A stretch of 9,201 nucleotides of DNA from Anaerolineae bacterium (GCA_020848855.1 JADLHH010000265.1:1-9201), one strand, 5' to 3'. Positions 1-6,481 are shown, numbered from the stretch's first letter. Made by a program: numbers and translations. Notes: generated from the letters alone by a model not told the origin.

Positions 1-119
1 ACCGGCACGTCGCGCATTTCGCGAATGGACTCGTCCAGCGTCTCCTTGATCGACTCCGGCGCGTTGTCCGCTTCGAAAGGGGTTGGGACGGGCGTTGGTT
101 TGTTGGTTTCGTCTGCCAT
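1..119 (-). CDS. N-terminal fragment of an unidentified protein, last visible gene of the oxidase operon
   Basis: Only the first 39 codons are visible; the gene runs off the window at base 1. The visible peptide begins MADETNKPTP and is hydrophilic, rich in Pro, Thr, Asp and Glu, with no membrane segment or signal peptide so far. Two ATGs lie in tandem at 122-120 and 119-117. I prefer the second because a run of five G (130-126), overlapping the stop codon of the upstream subunit III gene, sits 6 nt before it, against 3 nt for the first. The gap to subunit III is about 10 bases, so the gene is almost certainly co-transcribed and may be translationally coupled. Its position suggests another oxidase-related protein such as a small subunit or assembly factor, but nothing in the fragment identifies a family. 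Confidence 0.7.
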   Translation of the reverse strand, partial: MADETNKPTPVPTPFEADNAPESIKETLDESIREMRDVP

Positions 120-129
120 CATCGACCCC

Positions 130-744
130 CTAGACCAGATAAATCGCCGTAAACAGGACGATCCACACCACGTCGACGAAGTGCCAGAACAGCCCGAAGA
201 TTTCAACGCCGAGGTAACGGTTGTTGGCGTACTTGCCTTTGCGCGCGCCCATGATCACCCAGAGCGCCCAGAGGACGCCGGTGATCACGTGAGCGCCGTG
301 AAATGCCGTCGGCGCGTAGAAACGCATCCCAAAGACGTCGCTGTAGATGGTGATGCCTTCGTGCGAGAGCGTGGTGTATTCAACCCCCTGCAGCACCACG
401 AACAGCGTCCCCAGCACCGCCGTCGCGCTGATCCAGCGCGCCAAGCCCTTGCTGTCGTTGCCCTGTATAGCGCGCAGCCCCATGACCATCGTCCAACTGC
501 TGGTGAGCAGCAGGAAGGTATTCAGGCTGACGAGAAACAAGCCCGACGCCTGATGCACTTCCTCCACGCGCTCCGGGTTGTGAATGCGGAAGACGACGTA
601 GATGGCGATCAAGGTGGCGAAGATAACCACTTCGGACGCCAGATACAGCCACATGGCGAACTTCATGTTGTCGATGTGGCGCGCTTCTTCCTTGGGCGTG
701 GCGTGGTGCGCGTGATGCGCTTGTTCGATACTCATTTCCGTCAT
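130..744 (-). CDS. coxC: Cytochrome c oxidase subunit III, canonical copy
   Basis: Integral membrane subunit III of the heme-copper oxidase, which packs against subunit I and in this family is thought to support proton uptake and enzyme stability; it binds no redox metal. The 204-residue product has five predicted helices, the usual size for the short five-helix subunit III. Family landmarks are visible: the helix I ASEV motif with its conserved Glu38, QGVEY at 119-123, TAFHGAHVITG at 146-156, and FWHFVDVVWIVLF near the C-terminus. The N-terminus has a small His cluster (10-14). ATG at 744 is preferred over the in-frame ATG at 735 because GGGGAA lies about 9 nt upstream of it. It starts 16 nt after the hicA stop and is followed closely by the partial gene at the window edge. 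It lies far from coxA, behind the membrane protein and hicBA, and a second divergent copy occurs at 2455-3030. Confidence 0.95.
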   Translation of the reverse strand: MTEMSIEQAHHAHHATPKEEARHIDNMKFAMWLYLASEVVIFATLIAIYVVFRIHNPERVEEVHQASGLFLVSLNTFLLLTSSWTMVMGLRAIQGNDSKGLARWISATAVLGTLFVVLQGVEYTTLSHEGITIYSDVFGMRFYAPTAFHGAHVITGVLWALWVIMGARKGKYANNRYLGVEIFGLFWHFVDVVWIVLFTAIYLV

Positions 745-760
745 AATCTACAGTTCCCCG

Positions 761-991
761 CTATTTGTGCAGCAGTTCAACAAACTCGTCAACGGTCAAA
801 TGAAGGTCGCGGATGATCGATCGGAGTGTCCCAGGCGGAACGGGATTGTGATGGGGCAGCACCGTTCGTCGCGTCCGGTCATTCGGATCACCGATGAATA
901 TATGACTACTCGACTGCCGTAGAACAACAAAACCTCCACGCTGTAACGCTCTGAGACATTCCCGCGCCGTGATCGAAGGGAGTTTGCTCAC
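761..991 (-). CDS. hicA: HicA-family toxin (predicted mRNA interferase)
   Basis: HicA toxins are small double-stranded-RNA-binding-fold ribonucleases that cut mRNA and are neutralised by HicB. This 76-residue protein matches the family along its whole length: an N-terminal amphipathic helix (about 8-19), the GGFV turn, the catalytic-type His in SSSHIF (His30), RRTVLPHHNPVP (41-52) and the C-terminal GTLRSIIRDLHLT helix. The first Ser of SSSH replaces the more usual Gly before SH, but the essential His is retained, so the toxin looks intact. The start is a GTG at 991-989 overlapping the hicB TGA by four bases (GTGA), a typical translationally coupled arrangement. Antitoxin precedes toxin, and canonical coxC begins 16 nt after the stop, so the pair appears to be transcribed with the oxidase genes. 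Confidence 0.9.
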   Translation of the reverse strand: MSKLPSITARECLRALQRGGFVVLRQSSSHIFIGDPNDRTRRTVLPHHNPVPPGTLRSIIRDLHLTVDEFVELLHK

Positions 992-1194
992 ACAGTAACC
1001 ACTTCCAGATCGACATCATCGGGTATTGCTTCACCGTTATCGCGCATGTAGCTTTCCATCAACTGGATAGCATCTTTCACATTTTCGACCGCTTCTTCGG
1101 CAGTCGCGCCATCGGAATGACAACCGGGCAGGCTGGGAACTTCGGCGATGTAAGCATCGCTCTCCGGGTCTTTATACACGATTACGTGACGCAT
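988..1194 (-). CDS. hicB: HicB-family antitoxin, short form without DNA-binding domain
   Basis: HicB antitoxins bind and block HicA through a partial RNase H-like fold. The 68-residue product shows the family signature: a first strand (MRHVIVYKDP), AYIAEVPSLPGCHSDGATAEEA at about 14-35 (Pro-Gly-Cys loop followed by the Ala/Glu helix), and a helix to about 50. It ends right after this domain, so there is no ribbon-helix-helix or HTH region of the kind longer HicB proteins use for autoregulation. I place the start at ATG 1194-1192 because GAAAGG sits 8 nt upstream; an in-frame GTG at 1221 would abut the preceding stop but has no comparable ribosome site. It follows the large membrane-protein gene by only 27 bases and overlaps hicA by four, which supports one polycistronic message. 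Confidence 0.88.
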   Translation of the reverse strand: MRHVIVYKDPESDAYIAEVPSLPGCHSDGATAEEAVENVKDAIQLMESYMRDNGEAIPDDVDLEVVTV

Positions 1195-1221
1195 CCAGCC
1201 AACCTTTCGCCGTGACGACAC

Positions 1222-2322
1222 TCATTGCAGGAACCGCGGCACGCTCCGCAGGACACGCGCAAGCCAGCGCGCCACCCGCCCAAGCGTTTGCAGCACGAGC
1301 ATGGGGCGCAGGATGACCAGCGCGAAGAGAATAGCATTCACCAGCGACAGGAAAATAAGCTGCCCCTGCGGGTCTGGGAAGAGGATCGACAGCCCCGGAA
1401 ACTGCGGCTGCGGGAAGATCAAGCCGATGGCGACGAAGTAGAAGACGTAGTACAGGATGATCGCCGTGAAGATGAACACCAGCGCCGCGACCGGGGGGCG
1501 AATGACCACGAGCGAGAGGATCAGCGCGCCCAGGAACGCCAGAAAGGTGAGCTGCCCGGCGGAGTCCATGAACCAGCTCAGCACCGGAATCTGACGATCC
1601 GGCATGATCAAATTGATGAGGGCGAACAGCACGACGTACGAGACCACCCACACCACCAGAAGCTGGGCGATGGCGATGACCGTCCGCCGGTCATCCGGCG
1701 GCGTCGATTCCTGCCCGCCCGGCGCGGAGAGGGCTGCCGTACCACCAGCGGTCACTTTCACTTCGGCGAGACCGCGCGAGAGCGCCGTAAACAGAAAGGC
1801 GAACAACCCGGCGGCCGCGAACAGCGATATCAGCGCCCAGATGAAAAATACCGCGAAGATCACCAGTGTGCTGACCTGAATGGTCGGTCCGCCGAACGGC
1901 AGCGGCACATCGGCATAGCCGACCAGCGCCGTCGACGCGCCGGGGACGACCGTCTGCGTGAGCGCCAAGCCGCCGGGCAGCAGCGCGAACCCGGCGATGA
2001 CGATCAGAAACAGGAGCAGCGCCGTGGTAATCTGCCAGGTGTAGCTGGCGAGGATGGAGGCGGGTTTTGCGGCGTCAGCGGCGAGTTCTTCGTGGACGAC
2101 TTCTTCCGCTTCTTCGTCGCCATGCACGCTGAGACGGGGGTCGAACGCGCCGATGCCCCAGACGAAACCGCCCGCCATCGTGAGCGCAGCGATCACGATG
2201 CCCGGTCCCGGCGCCCAGATGGGATCAAGCCCCTGCAAGCCGCGAATGACGATCACCAGCAGCGCGCCAAACATGAAACCGAGGATACCCATCGGAATGG
2301 CACGACTCAACCCGGGTTGCAT
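1222..2322 (-). CDS. Unrecognised polytopic membrane protein of the oxidase operon, with internal repeat
   Basis: I do not recognise this family. The 366-residue product has about eight hydrophobic segments: 9-27, 38-58, 97-117, 147-181 (one long or two short), 214-240, 257-275, 278-303 and 319-338. A charged cytoplasm-like loop lies at about 61-90 (many Glu/Asp) and another at 183-213. The C-terminal half holds an internal duplication: 220-280 aligns with 284-344, sharing a Pro-x-LS...F-x-D...GQL-x-FL block and an I/L-R-P end. No heme or copper ligand pattern is evident. ATG at 2322 has a strong AAAGG six nt upstream. The gene lies between the two subunit III paralogues, and hicB starts 27 bases after its stop. 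A role as oxidase accessory or assembly factor is suggested only by position. Confidence 0.85.
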   Translation of the reverse strand: MQPGLSRAIPMGILGFMFGALLVIVIRGLQGLDPIWAPGPGIVIAALTMAGGFVWGIGAFDPRLSVHGDEEAEEVVHEELAADAAKPASILASYTWQITTALLLFLIVIAGFALLPGGLALTQTVVPGASTALVGYADVPLPFGGPTIQVSTLVIFAVFFIWALISLFAAAGLFAFLFTALSRGLAEVKVTAGGTAALSAPGGQESTPPDDRRTVIAIAQLLVVWVVSYVVLFALINLIMPDRQIPVLSWFMDSAGQLTFLAFLGALILSLVVIRPPVAALVFIFTAIILYYVFYFVAIGLIFPQPQFPGLSILFPDPQGQLIFLSLVNAILFALVILRPMLVLQTLGRVARWLARVLRSVPRFLQ

Positions 2323-2341
2323 AAACTACCTTTCCCCTGCG

Positions 2342-2451
2342 AAAAGTTAAAAGTTAAAAGGAGAGAGTTAAAAGGGAAAAGCGCCCGTGTAATTTGCTCG
2401 ATAGCTTGGTCGCTTGATCACCCTGCTTTTAACCTGTCACTTTTAACTTTC
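2342..2451. repeat. Nested AT-rich inverted repeat (GTTAAAAG type)
   Basis: The gap between the divergent subunit III gene and the membrane-protein gene contains copies of AGTTAAAAG in opposite orientations. AAAGTTAAAAGT at 2343-2354 is perfectly complementary to ACTTTTAACTTT at 2439-2450, and inside it GTTAAAAG at 2367-2374 matches CTTTTAAC at 2426-2433. The left arm also has the motif in tandem (2345-2360). The whole could fold back as a long imperfect hairpin of about 110 bases in the operon message. This resembles non-coding palindromic repeats scattered in many Chloroflexota and cyanobacterial genomes. No transposase or target duplication is visible. Confidence 0.7.
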
Positions 2452-2454
2452 AAC

Positions 2455-3030
2455 TCAGATCAGGTACAGCACCGTGTAAAACAACAGCCAGGCAACGACT
2501 ACAAAATACCACAATTTGGTTGAGGCTTCCACCGCCCAGTGATGGAGCGAATCGTAGGCGGAGTCGCCGGAATAGACCCGAACCATGATCAAGCCGATGA
2601 CCAGCGCGTGAATCCCATGATAGGCGGTCATCACCCGAAAAACCGTACTGAACTGTCCGCTGAACGGTATCGTCACCCATTCAAACGCCATGACCAGCAC
2701 AAACGCCGTGCCCAGCGCGAGGGCAGCGCGCCACTGTGCCCGGAATGCTTCGTGGCGGTCGCGGCGGATCGCCTGAAGCCCGCCGCGCGCCAGCACGGCG
2801 CTCGCCAGCAGCCCAACCGTCGCCAGCGTCGGCAGCACGGGGTCGAGCGGCTGAACGCCGGGCGGGGGCCACGACGGGAAATTGCCGCGAATTTGCAGGT
2901 TGACGATGATCAGGCAGACGAACACCAGAATCCACGAAAACTGAAACATCGTCACCCCGGTGCGCTTGTTGCGCAGGTCCTGAAGCTCCTGGCGCGACAG
3001 CGCGTTCTGTTCCAGTACTTGCTGCTGCAT
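2455..3030 (-). CDS. Divergent cytochrome c oxidase subunit III-like protein
   Basis: A 191-residue, five-helix membrane protein (about 27-46, 65-83, 104-121, 133-153, 171-191) related to subunit III. The match is clearest in the last two helices: TAYHGIHALVIG (135-146) corresponds to TAFHGAHVITG of the canonical copy in this window, FEW (116-118) to QGVEY, and EASTKLWYFVVVAWLLFY (168-185) to EIFGLFWHFVDVVWIVLF. Family positions are lost: helix I has FSWILVF where the canonical copy has ASEVVIF, removing the conserved Glu, and WHFVD becomes WYFVV. Start ATG at 3030 has only a weak GGA five nt upstream; Met28 is an unlikely alternative because it would cut into helix I. It follows coxA by 77 bases containing a GC-rich hairpin. 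It is probably a second structural subunit or an assembly partner of CoxA. Confidence 0.85.
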   Translation of the reverse strand: MQQQVLEQNALSRQELQDLRNKRTGVTMFQFSWILVFVCLIIVNLQIRGNFPSWPPPGVQPLDPVLPTLATVGLLASAVLARGGLQAIRRDRHEAFRAQWRAALALGTAFVLVMAFEWVTIPFSGQFSTVFRVMTAYHGIHALVIGLIMVRVYSGDSAYDSLHHWAVEASTKLWYFVVVAWLLFYTVLYLI

Positions 3031-3069
3031 GATTCCGTTAAACCAAACTTATGCTTCCGAAAGGATAGT

Positions 3070-3094
3070 AGGGGCGGGTCTGACACCCGCCCCT
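3070..3094. repeat. GC-rich palindrome in the coxA downstream gap
   Basis: AGGGGCGGGT (3070-3079) and ACCCGCCCCT (3085-3094) form a perfect ten-base stem with a five-base loop (CTGAC). It begins 13 bases after the coxA stop and lies before the divergent subunit III start. No U-run follows in the direction of transcription, so it does not look like an intrinsic terminator. A hairpin of this strength could protect the 3' end of the coxAB part of the message. The sequence also resembles short palindromic units found dispersed in Chloroflexota genomes. Confidence 0.75.
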
Positions 3095-3107
3095 GCGGAA
3101 CGCGCTC

Positions 3108-4817
3108 TCACGCTTCCGCTTCCGGCGCGGGCTTGGGCGTCCGTTCGCGGGTAGCGGGCGGCTCTTCCGGCGCGCCGTACTGCGCGTCAATCGCGTTCAG
3201 GTAGGTATACGCCGCCTCGGTGCCGTAGCCATAGGGATTCTTGTAGGGAACCGGGTCGCCGATGAAGTTGTGCGCGGGCGGCGGCGAGGTGGTCGCCCAT
3301 TCGAGCGTGAGCGCGCGCCAGGGGTTCGCGCCCGCGCGCGGACCGTTGGCGAGGCTGTAAATCATGTTGGCGACCAGCACGAACGTCGAGACGCCCAGCA
3401 CGAACGCCGCGACGCTGACCAGCACGTTCAACCCCTGATACTCCGGCGCGTAGATCGCCACGCGGCGCGGCATCCCGATAATGCCGAGGATGTTCATGGG
3501 GAAGAAGGTCAGGAAGAACGACGGATAGGTCAGCCAGAAGTGGATTTTGCCCAGCCGCTCGTTGAGCATCCGCCCGGTGATCTTCGGGAACCAGTGATAG
3601 ATGCCGGCGTAGATGGTGAATACCGACCCGCCGAACAGGACAAAGTGAATGTGGCTGACGATGAAATAGGTGTCCTGCACGTGGATGTCGAACGGTATCG
3701 CCGCCGACATCACACCGCTGATGCCGCCAATCACGAACATCGAGAGAAAACCGAGCGCGAACAGCATCGCGGCGCGGAAGTGAAGCTTGCCGCCCCAGAT
3801 CGTGCCCAGCCAGCTAAAGATTTTGATGCCGGTCGGCACGGCGATGATCATCGAGGTGACCATGAAGGGGATGCGCAGCTCAGGCGTCAGCGAAGTGAAC
3901 ATGTGATGTCCCCACACCGTGAAGCCGACCAGCGCAATGGTCATGCTGGAAAGCCCCACTGCCCGGTAGCCAAAGATCGGCTTGCGCGCGTGGACAGACA
4001 GCACTTCCGAGAGAATGCCGAAGCCCGGCAGCACCATGATGTACACGGCAGGGTGGCTGTAGAACCAGAAGACATTCTGCCACAGCAGCACGTCGCCGCC
4101 CTGCGCCGGGTTGAAGAAAGCAGTGCCCGCGACCCGGTCGAGGATCAGCAGAGTCAGCGCCCCCGCCAGAAAGGGGGTTGCCAGCACGGCGATGATGGCA
4201 GTCGCCAAAACCGCCCAGACGAACAGCGGCATCTGGAAATAGCCCATGCCTTCGGGGCGCATGTTCTTGACGGTGACGATAAAGTTGATCGAGCCGAGAA
4301 TCGACGACAAGCCGAGCAGGTGGAGCGAAATCGCCCACATGGTTTGACCATCGCCGCTAAACAGCGTGCTGAGCGGTGGATAGCTTGTCCATCCAGCTTC
4401 CGCCTGCCCGGCGAACCAGCCCAGCAGCAGGAAGATGCCCGCCGGGGGAATCAGCCAGAAGGCAAAGGCGTTCAGCCAGGGGAACGCCATGTCTTTCGCG
4501 CCGAGCATGAGCGGGACGAGGTAATTCCCCATGCCTGCGAAGAACGGGATGATCCACAGGAAGATCATGATCGTCCCGTGCATACTGAATATCTGGTTGT
4601 ATTCCTGCCCGGTCTGCATGACATCCAGGTTCGGCGTTAGCAGCTCGGCGCGGAACAGCATCGCCAGCGCCCCGCCGATAATGAAGAAGAAGAACGCCGT
4701 CACCATGTACTGGATGCCGATGACCTTGTGGTCGACACTCCAGCGCAGGTAAGTCGTCCAGCCTGGACGCTCGGTTTCAGTGTGCGCACCCGGCAAAGGT
4801 CTTGTTATCGTTGCCAT
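3108..4817 (-). CDS. coxA: Cytochrome c oxidase subunit I, A2-type heme-copper oxidase
   Basis: Catalytic subunit reducing O2 to water at a heme a3-CuB centre while moving protons across the cytoplasmic membrane. The 569-residue length and about 12 helices fit the family. Expected ligands are present: His80 (SMHGT) and His391 for low-spin heme, His389 for heme a3, and His255, His304 and His305 for CuB, with Tyr259 placed for the His-Tyr crosslink. The helix VI motif is FWFYSHPAVY (250-259), so the D-channel Glu of A1 enzymes (GHPEVY) is replaced by the Tyr253-Ser254 pair that defines A2 enzymes. K-channel Lys332 (VPTGIK) is present, as is Asp109 (DMAFPWLN) at the D-channel entrance. The family C-terminal block LEWATTSPPP is at 505-514, followed by a Pro/Glu-rich tail. 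ATG 4817 has GGGAG about 10 nt upstream. It follows coxB after a 180-base repeat-bearing gap. Confidence 0.98.
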   Translation of the reverse strand: MATITRPLPGAHTETERPGWTTYLRWSVDHKVIGIQYMVTAFFFFIIGGALAMLFRAELLTPNLDVMQTGQEYNQIFSMHGTIMIFLWIIPFFAGMGNYLVPLMLGAKDMAFPWLNAFAFWLIPPAGIFLLLGWFAGQAEAGWTSYPPLSTLFSGDGQTMWAISLHLLGLSSILGSINFIVTVKNMRPEGMGYFQMPLFVWAVLATAIIAVLATPFLAGALTLLILDRVAGTAFFNPAQGGDVLLWQNVFWFYSHPAVYIMVLPGFGILSEVLSVHARKPIFGYRAVGLSSMTIALVGFTVWGHHMFTSLTPELRIPFMVTSMIIAVPTGIKIFSWLGTIWGGKLHFRAAMLFALGFLSMFVIGGISGVMSAAIPFDIHVQDTYFIVSHIHFVLFGGSVFTIYAGIYHWFPKITGRMLNERLGKIHFWLTYPSFFLTFFPMNILGIIGMPRRVAIYAPEYQGLNVLVSVAAFVLGVSTFVLVANMIYSLANGPRAGANPWRALTLEWATTSPPPAHNFIGDPVPYKNPYGYGTEAAYTYLNAIDAQYGAPEEPPATRERTPKPAPEAEA

Positions 4818-4858
4818 ACCGATATTACTCCCAAAAAATCGACTTCTTCCAGTCGTGT

Positions 4859-4985
4859 ACGAAGCGAGGCGGCATAGCGCCGTCGATATTCGATTAAACC
4901 CTCACCCCGCCTCGCTTCGTTCAGGCATCCGCAGGGTGCCTGCCCCACGCTGCCGTCAACCAGCAGCGTGAGGTTGGGGTGAGGG
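4859..4985. repeat. Compound inverted-repeat element between coxB and coxA
   Basis: The 180-base coxB-coxA gap is filled with complementary arms. A perfect 14-base pair ACGAAGCGAGGCGG (4859-4872) and CCGCCTCGCTTCGT (4907-4920) overlaps a second element bounded by CCCTCACCCC (4899-4908) and GGGGTGAGGG (4976-4985). Inside the latter are two smaller hairpins: CAGGCA/TGCCTG (4922-4927, 4937-4942) and CACGCTGC/GCAGCGTG (4946-4953, 4963-4970). The CCCTCACCCC-bounded unit looks like a non-coding MITE-like element, a type I recall as common in Chloroflexota. I see no reading frame and no clear target-site duplication. Confidence 0.75.
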
Positions 4986-4997
4986 CTGAACGCCGCG

Positions 4998-6182
4998 TTA
5001 CTGCGTCAGCAGGAAGGCGACGATCGCGTCCAGGTCGCTGTCCGGCATGTAGTTCGGCTGACCAGGGTCGGCATTGAACTGCGGCATGAGCGGGCTGAAG
5101 CCGGGCACGACGAAATCGGTTGGATGACGCACCGAGTCGTGGATGTACGCCGAAGCGTCCATGCCGGGCATACGACTATTGCCGCGCGTGCCGATGCCGT
5201 CCAGGTTGGGACCGATGGTGCCCGTCCAGCCGAGCGAGGTCAGCGTGTGGCAGGTCGCGCACGGGTACTTGCCGCTGGCGAGAATCTGCTGCCCCAGGAT
5301 CGCCGGGTCGGCGGGCGGGAACAGGACGTTCAGGGCTTCGGGTTGGTAGAATTCGTTCAGGTAGCTCTGCTCGTCGGGGTGGACGATCAGCCATGCGCCT
5401 TTCAGCGTGCTGTCAGAGCCGACCGGACCCGCCATGTCGCCGTGACCGGAGCCGCACAGTTCGGCACAGGTGATCCGATAGACGCCCGCCTCGATCGGCG
5501 TGAAGCGCACGTCGGTTTCGCGCCCCGGCAGCAAGTCCTGCTTGATGCGCATCCCCGGAATCCAGAACGAGTGATTCACGTCTTCGGAATTGAGCAGCAT
5601 GTGTACCGGCTGACCCACCCACGTATGAAGCTGGGGCGAGTTGAACTGGAGCGAATCGCCGGCGGTGAAGACCGCCTGAACATCCTCAGGCAGCTGGTCG
5701 ACCGACACCCCCTGCGGCAGATCGGTCTGGGCAATATCGTAGGTGAATGTCCAGGCGAACCGCTGCCCGGTAGCATTCACGATCTGCTCGTTGGGCTGCG
5801 GCGCGCGAATCGCCTGCCAGACCTGGAAGCTGTAAAGCGTGATGACCACCACGATCACCGCAGGGATCACCGTCCAGGTGAATTCGAGCGTGGTGTTGCC
5901 CTGAATGGGGGGACCATCGCTGTTATCGCCCTTGCGTACCCGGAACCGGATGATCGAGAACAGCAGGACGCCGTTCACCAGCAGAAAGATCGAGCCGCCG
6001 ATTGCCAGCATGAAGCGGAACAGCTCGTCGACCTGCTGCGCCTGTGACGACCCCTGTGTCGGGAAGAACGAGGGGGTCAACGAGCCGATCAGCAGCCCGC
6101 CCAGGATGATCGCCAACCCTGCTGCGATAATCCACAGCAGGCTCAAGGACCGACCATTAGAATTGAGGTTGCCAAGATTCAT
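4998..6182 (-). CDS. coxB: Cytochrome c oxidase subunit II with fused C-terminal cytochrome c (caa3 type)
   Basis: Subunit II accepts electrons and passes them through the dinuclear CuA centre to heme a in subunit I. With the ATG at 6182 it has 394 residues: an N-terminal hydrophobic segment (12-35, perhaps signal-anchor), membrane helices at about 55-78 and 102-120, then an extracytoplasmic CuA cupredoxin domain with His204 (NHSF), Cys239, Glu241, Cys243, His247 and Met250 in the C-x-E-x-C-x3-H-x2-M pattern. A cytochrome c domain follows, with CATCH at 308-312 and a likely axial Met366 in PLMPQF. This fusion defines caa3 oxidases, so no separate cytochrome c need dock. ATG 6182 is preferred over an in-frame GTG at 6239, because GGAAG lies about 8 nt before it and the GTG has no ribosome site and would add 19 polar residues. 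It is the first gene of the operon. Confidence 0.97.
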   Translation of the reverse strand: MNLGNLNSNGRSLSLLWIIAAGLAIILGGLLIGSLTPSFFPTQGSSQAQQVDELFRFMLAIGGSIFLLVNGVLLFSIIRFRVRKGDNSDGPPIQGNTTLEFTWTVIPAVIVVVITLYSFQVWQAIRAPQPNEQIVNATGQRFAWTFTYDIAQTDLPQGVSVDQLPEDVQAVFTAGDSLQFNSPQLHTWVGQPVHMLLNSEDVNHSFWIPGMRIKQDLLPGRETDVRFTPIEAGVYRITCAELCGSGHGDMAGPVGSDSTLKGAWLIVHPDEQSYLNEFYQPEALNVLFPPADPAILGQQILASGKYPCATCHTLTSLGWTGTIGPNLDGIGTRGNSRMPGMDASAYIHDSVRHPTDFVVPGFSPLMPQFNADPGQPNYMPDSDLDAIVAFLLTQ

Positions 6183-6305
6183 GCACGACTTCCGTAGATA
6201 CTCAGTGCCGAGGGAACAAAAAGCGCCTGGCTTGGTCACGCGCCACGCGAAGTGGCTTATGCGCCGAGCGAAGCATTTGTTAATTTTTACACAAGCTGTG
6301 ATTCG

Positions 6306-6334
6306 ATTGTACCTGACTCCTTATGGATTGGCAA
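6306..6334 (-). promoter_or_regulatory. Probable sigma70-type promoter of the oxidase operon
   Basis: Reading the minus strand, TTGCCA (6334-6329) and TACAAT (6311-6306) are separated by exactly 17 bases, each matching the consensus at five of six positions. Transcription would start near 6299, leaving a leader of about 117 bases before the coxB ATG at 6182. A small inverted repeat, CGGAA/TTCCG with a three-base spacer (6347-6359), lies just upstream of the -35 box and could be an operator, but it is too short to be confident. Confidence 0.65.
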
Positions 6335-6424
6335 GTAGATTACAAACGGAAACATTCCGAGAAATATTTATGGGGCGACGAGCTGAAGTTCGGATCGGTT
6401 TGTCGCATCACCCAAGCCCTGCGC

Positions 6425-6430
6425 TACAAT
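6425..6430 (+). promoter_or_regulatory. Possible -10 box of the HEAT-TIR gene
   Basis: TACAAT at 6425-6430 lies about 59 bases before the start codon on the plus strand. The best -35 candidate is TTGTCG at 6400-6405, with a long 19-base spacer, so the promoter would be weak or activator-dependent. The region 6183-6488 contains no gene and holds the two divergent promoters. Confidence 0.4.
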
Positions 6431-6475
6431 GAAGGGCAGGTTCTTAATACAGGGAATTGAAACAGGCTCATGAGC

Positions 6476-6481
6476 AGGAGG
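6476..6481 (+). promoter_or_regulatory. Strong Shine-Dalgarno of the HEAT-TIR gene
   Basis: A consensus AGGAGG ends seven bases before ATG 6489 and fixes that start over an upstream GTG (6485) and ATG (6470), both of which open only very short frames. Confidence 0.85.

Noticed and set aside
25..816. Open frame of 263 codons opposite coxC and the hicA end
   Set aside because: It crosses three well-supported minus-strand genes and has His/Arg/Asp-rich shadow composition.
988..1221. Longer HicB starting at GTG 1221
   Set aside because: The extra nine residues are not part of the family domain, and the ATG at 1194 has a well-placed GAAAGG.
2342..2451. CRISPR array, because of repeated AGTTAAAAG motifs
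   Set aside because: The motifs are short, in both orientations and irregularly spaced, with no spacer-repeat periodicity and no cas genes.
1225..2523. Long open frame of 432 codons on the plus strand opposite the membrane protein gene
   Set aside because: Its product is a low-complexity mix of Arg, Gln, Asp and Glu, typical of the antisense frame of a GC-rich membrane-protein gene, and the minus-strand frame has clear helices and a ribosome site.
3270..4640. Long open frame of 456 codons on the plus strand opposite coxA
   Set aside because: It is antisense to an unmistakable coxA, and the product is Arg/His/Asp/Glu-rich without any domain.
4859..4985. Insertion sequence remnant
   Set aside because: No transposase fragment or target duplication is visible; it is better described as a non-coding repeat.
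5124..6047. Open frame of 307 codons opposite coxB
   Set aside because: It is antisense to the CuA and cytochrome c domains, with no recognisable family and skewed composition.
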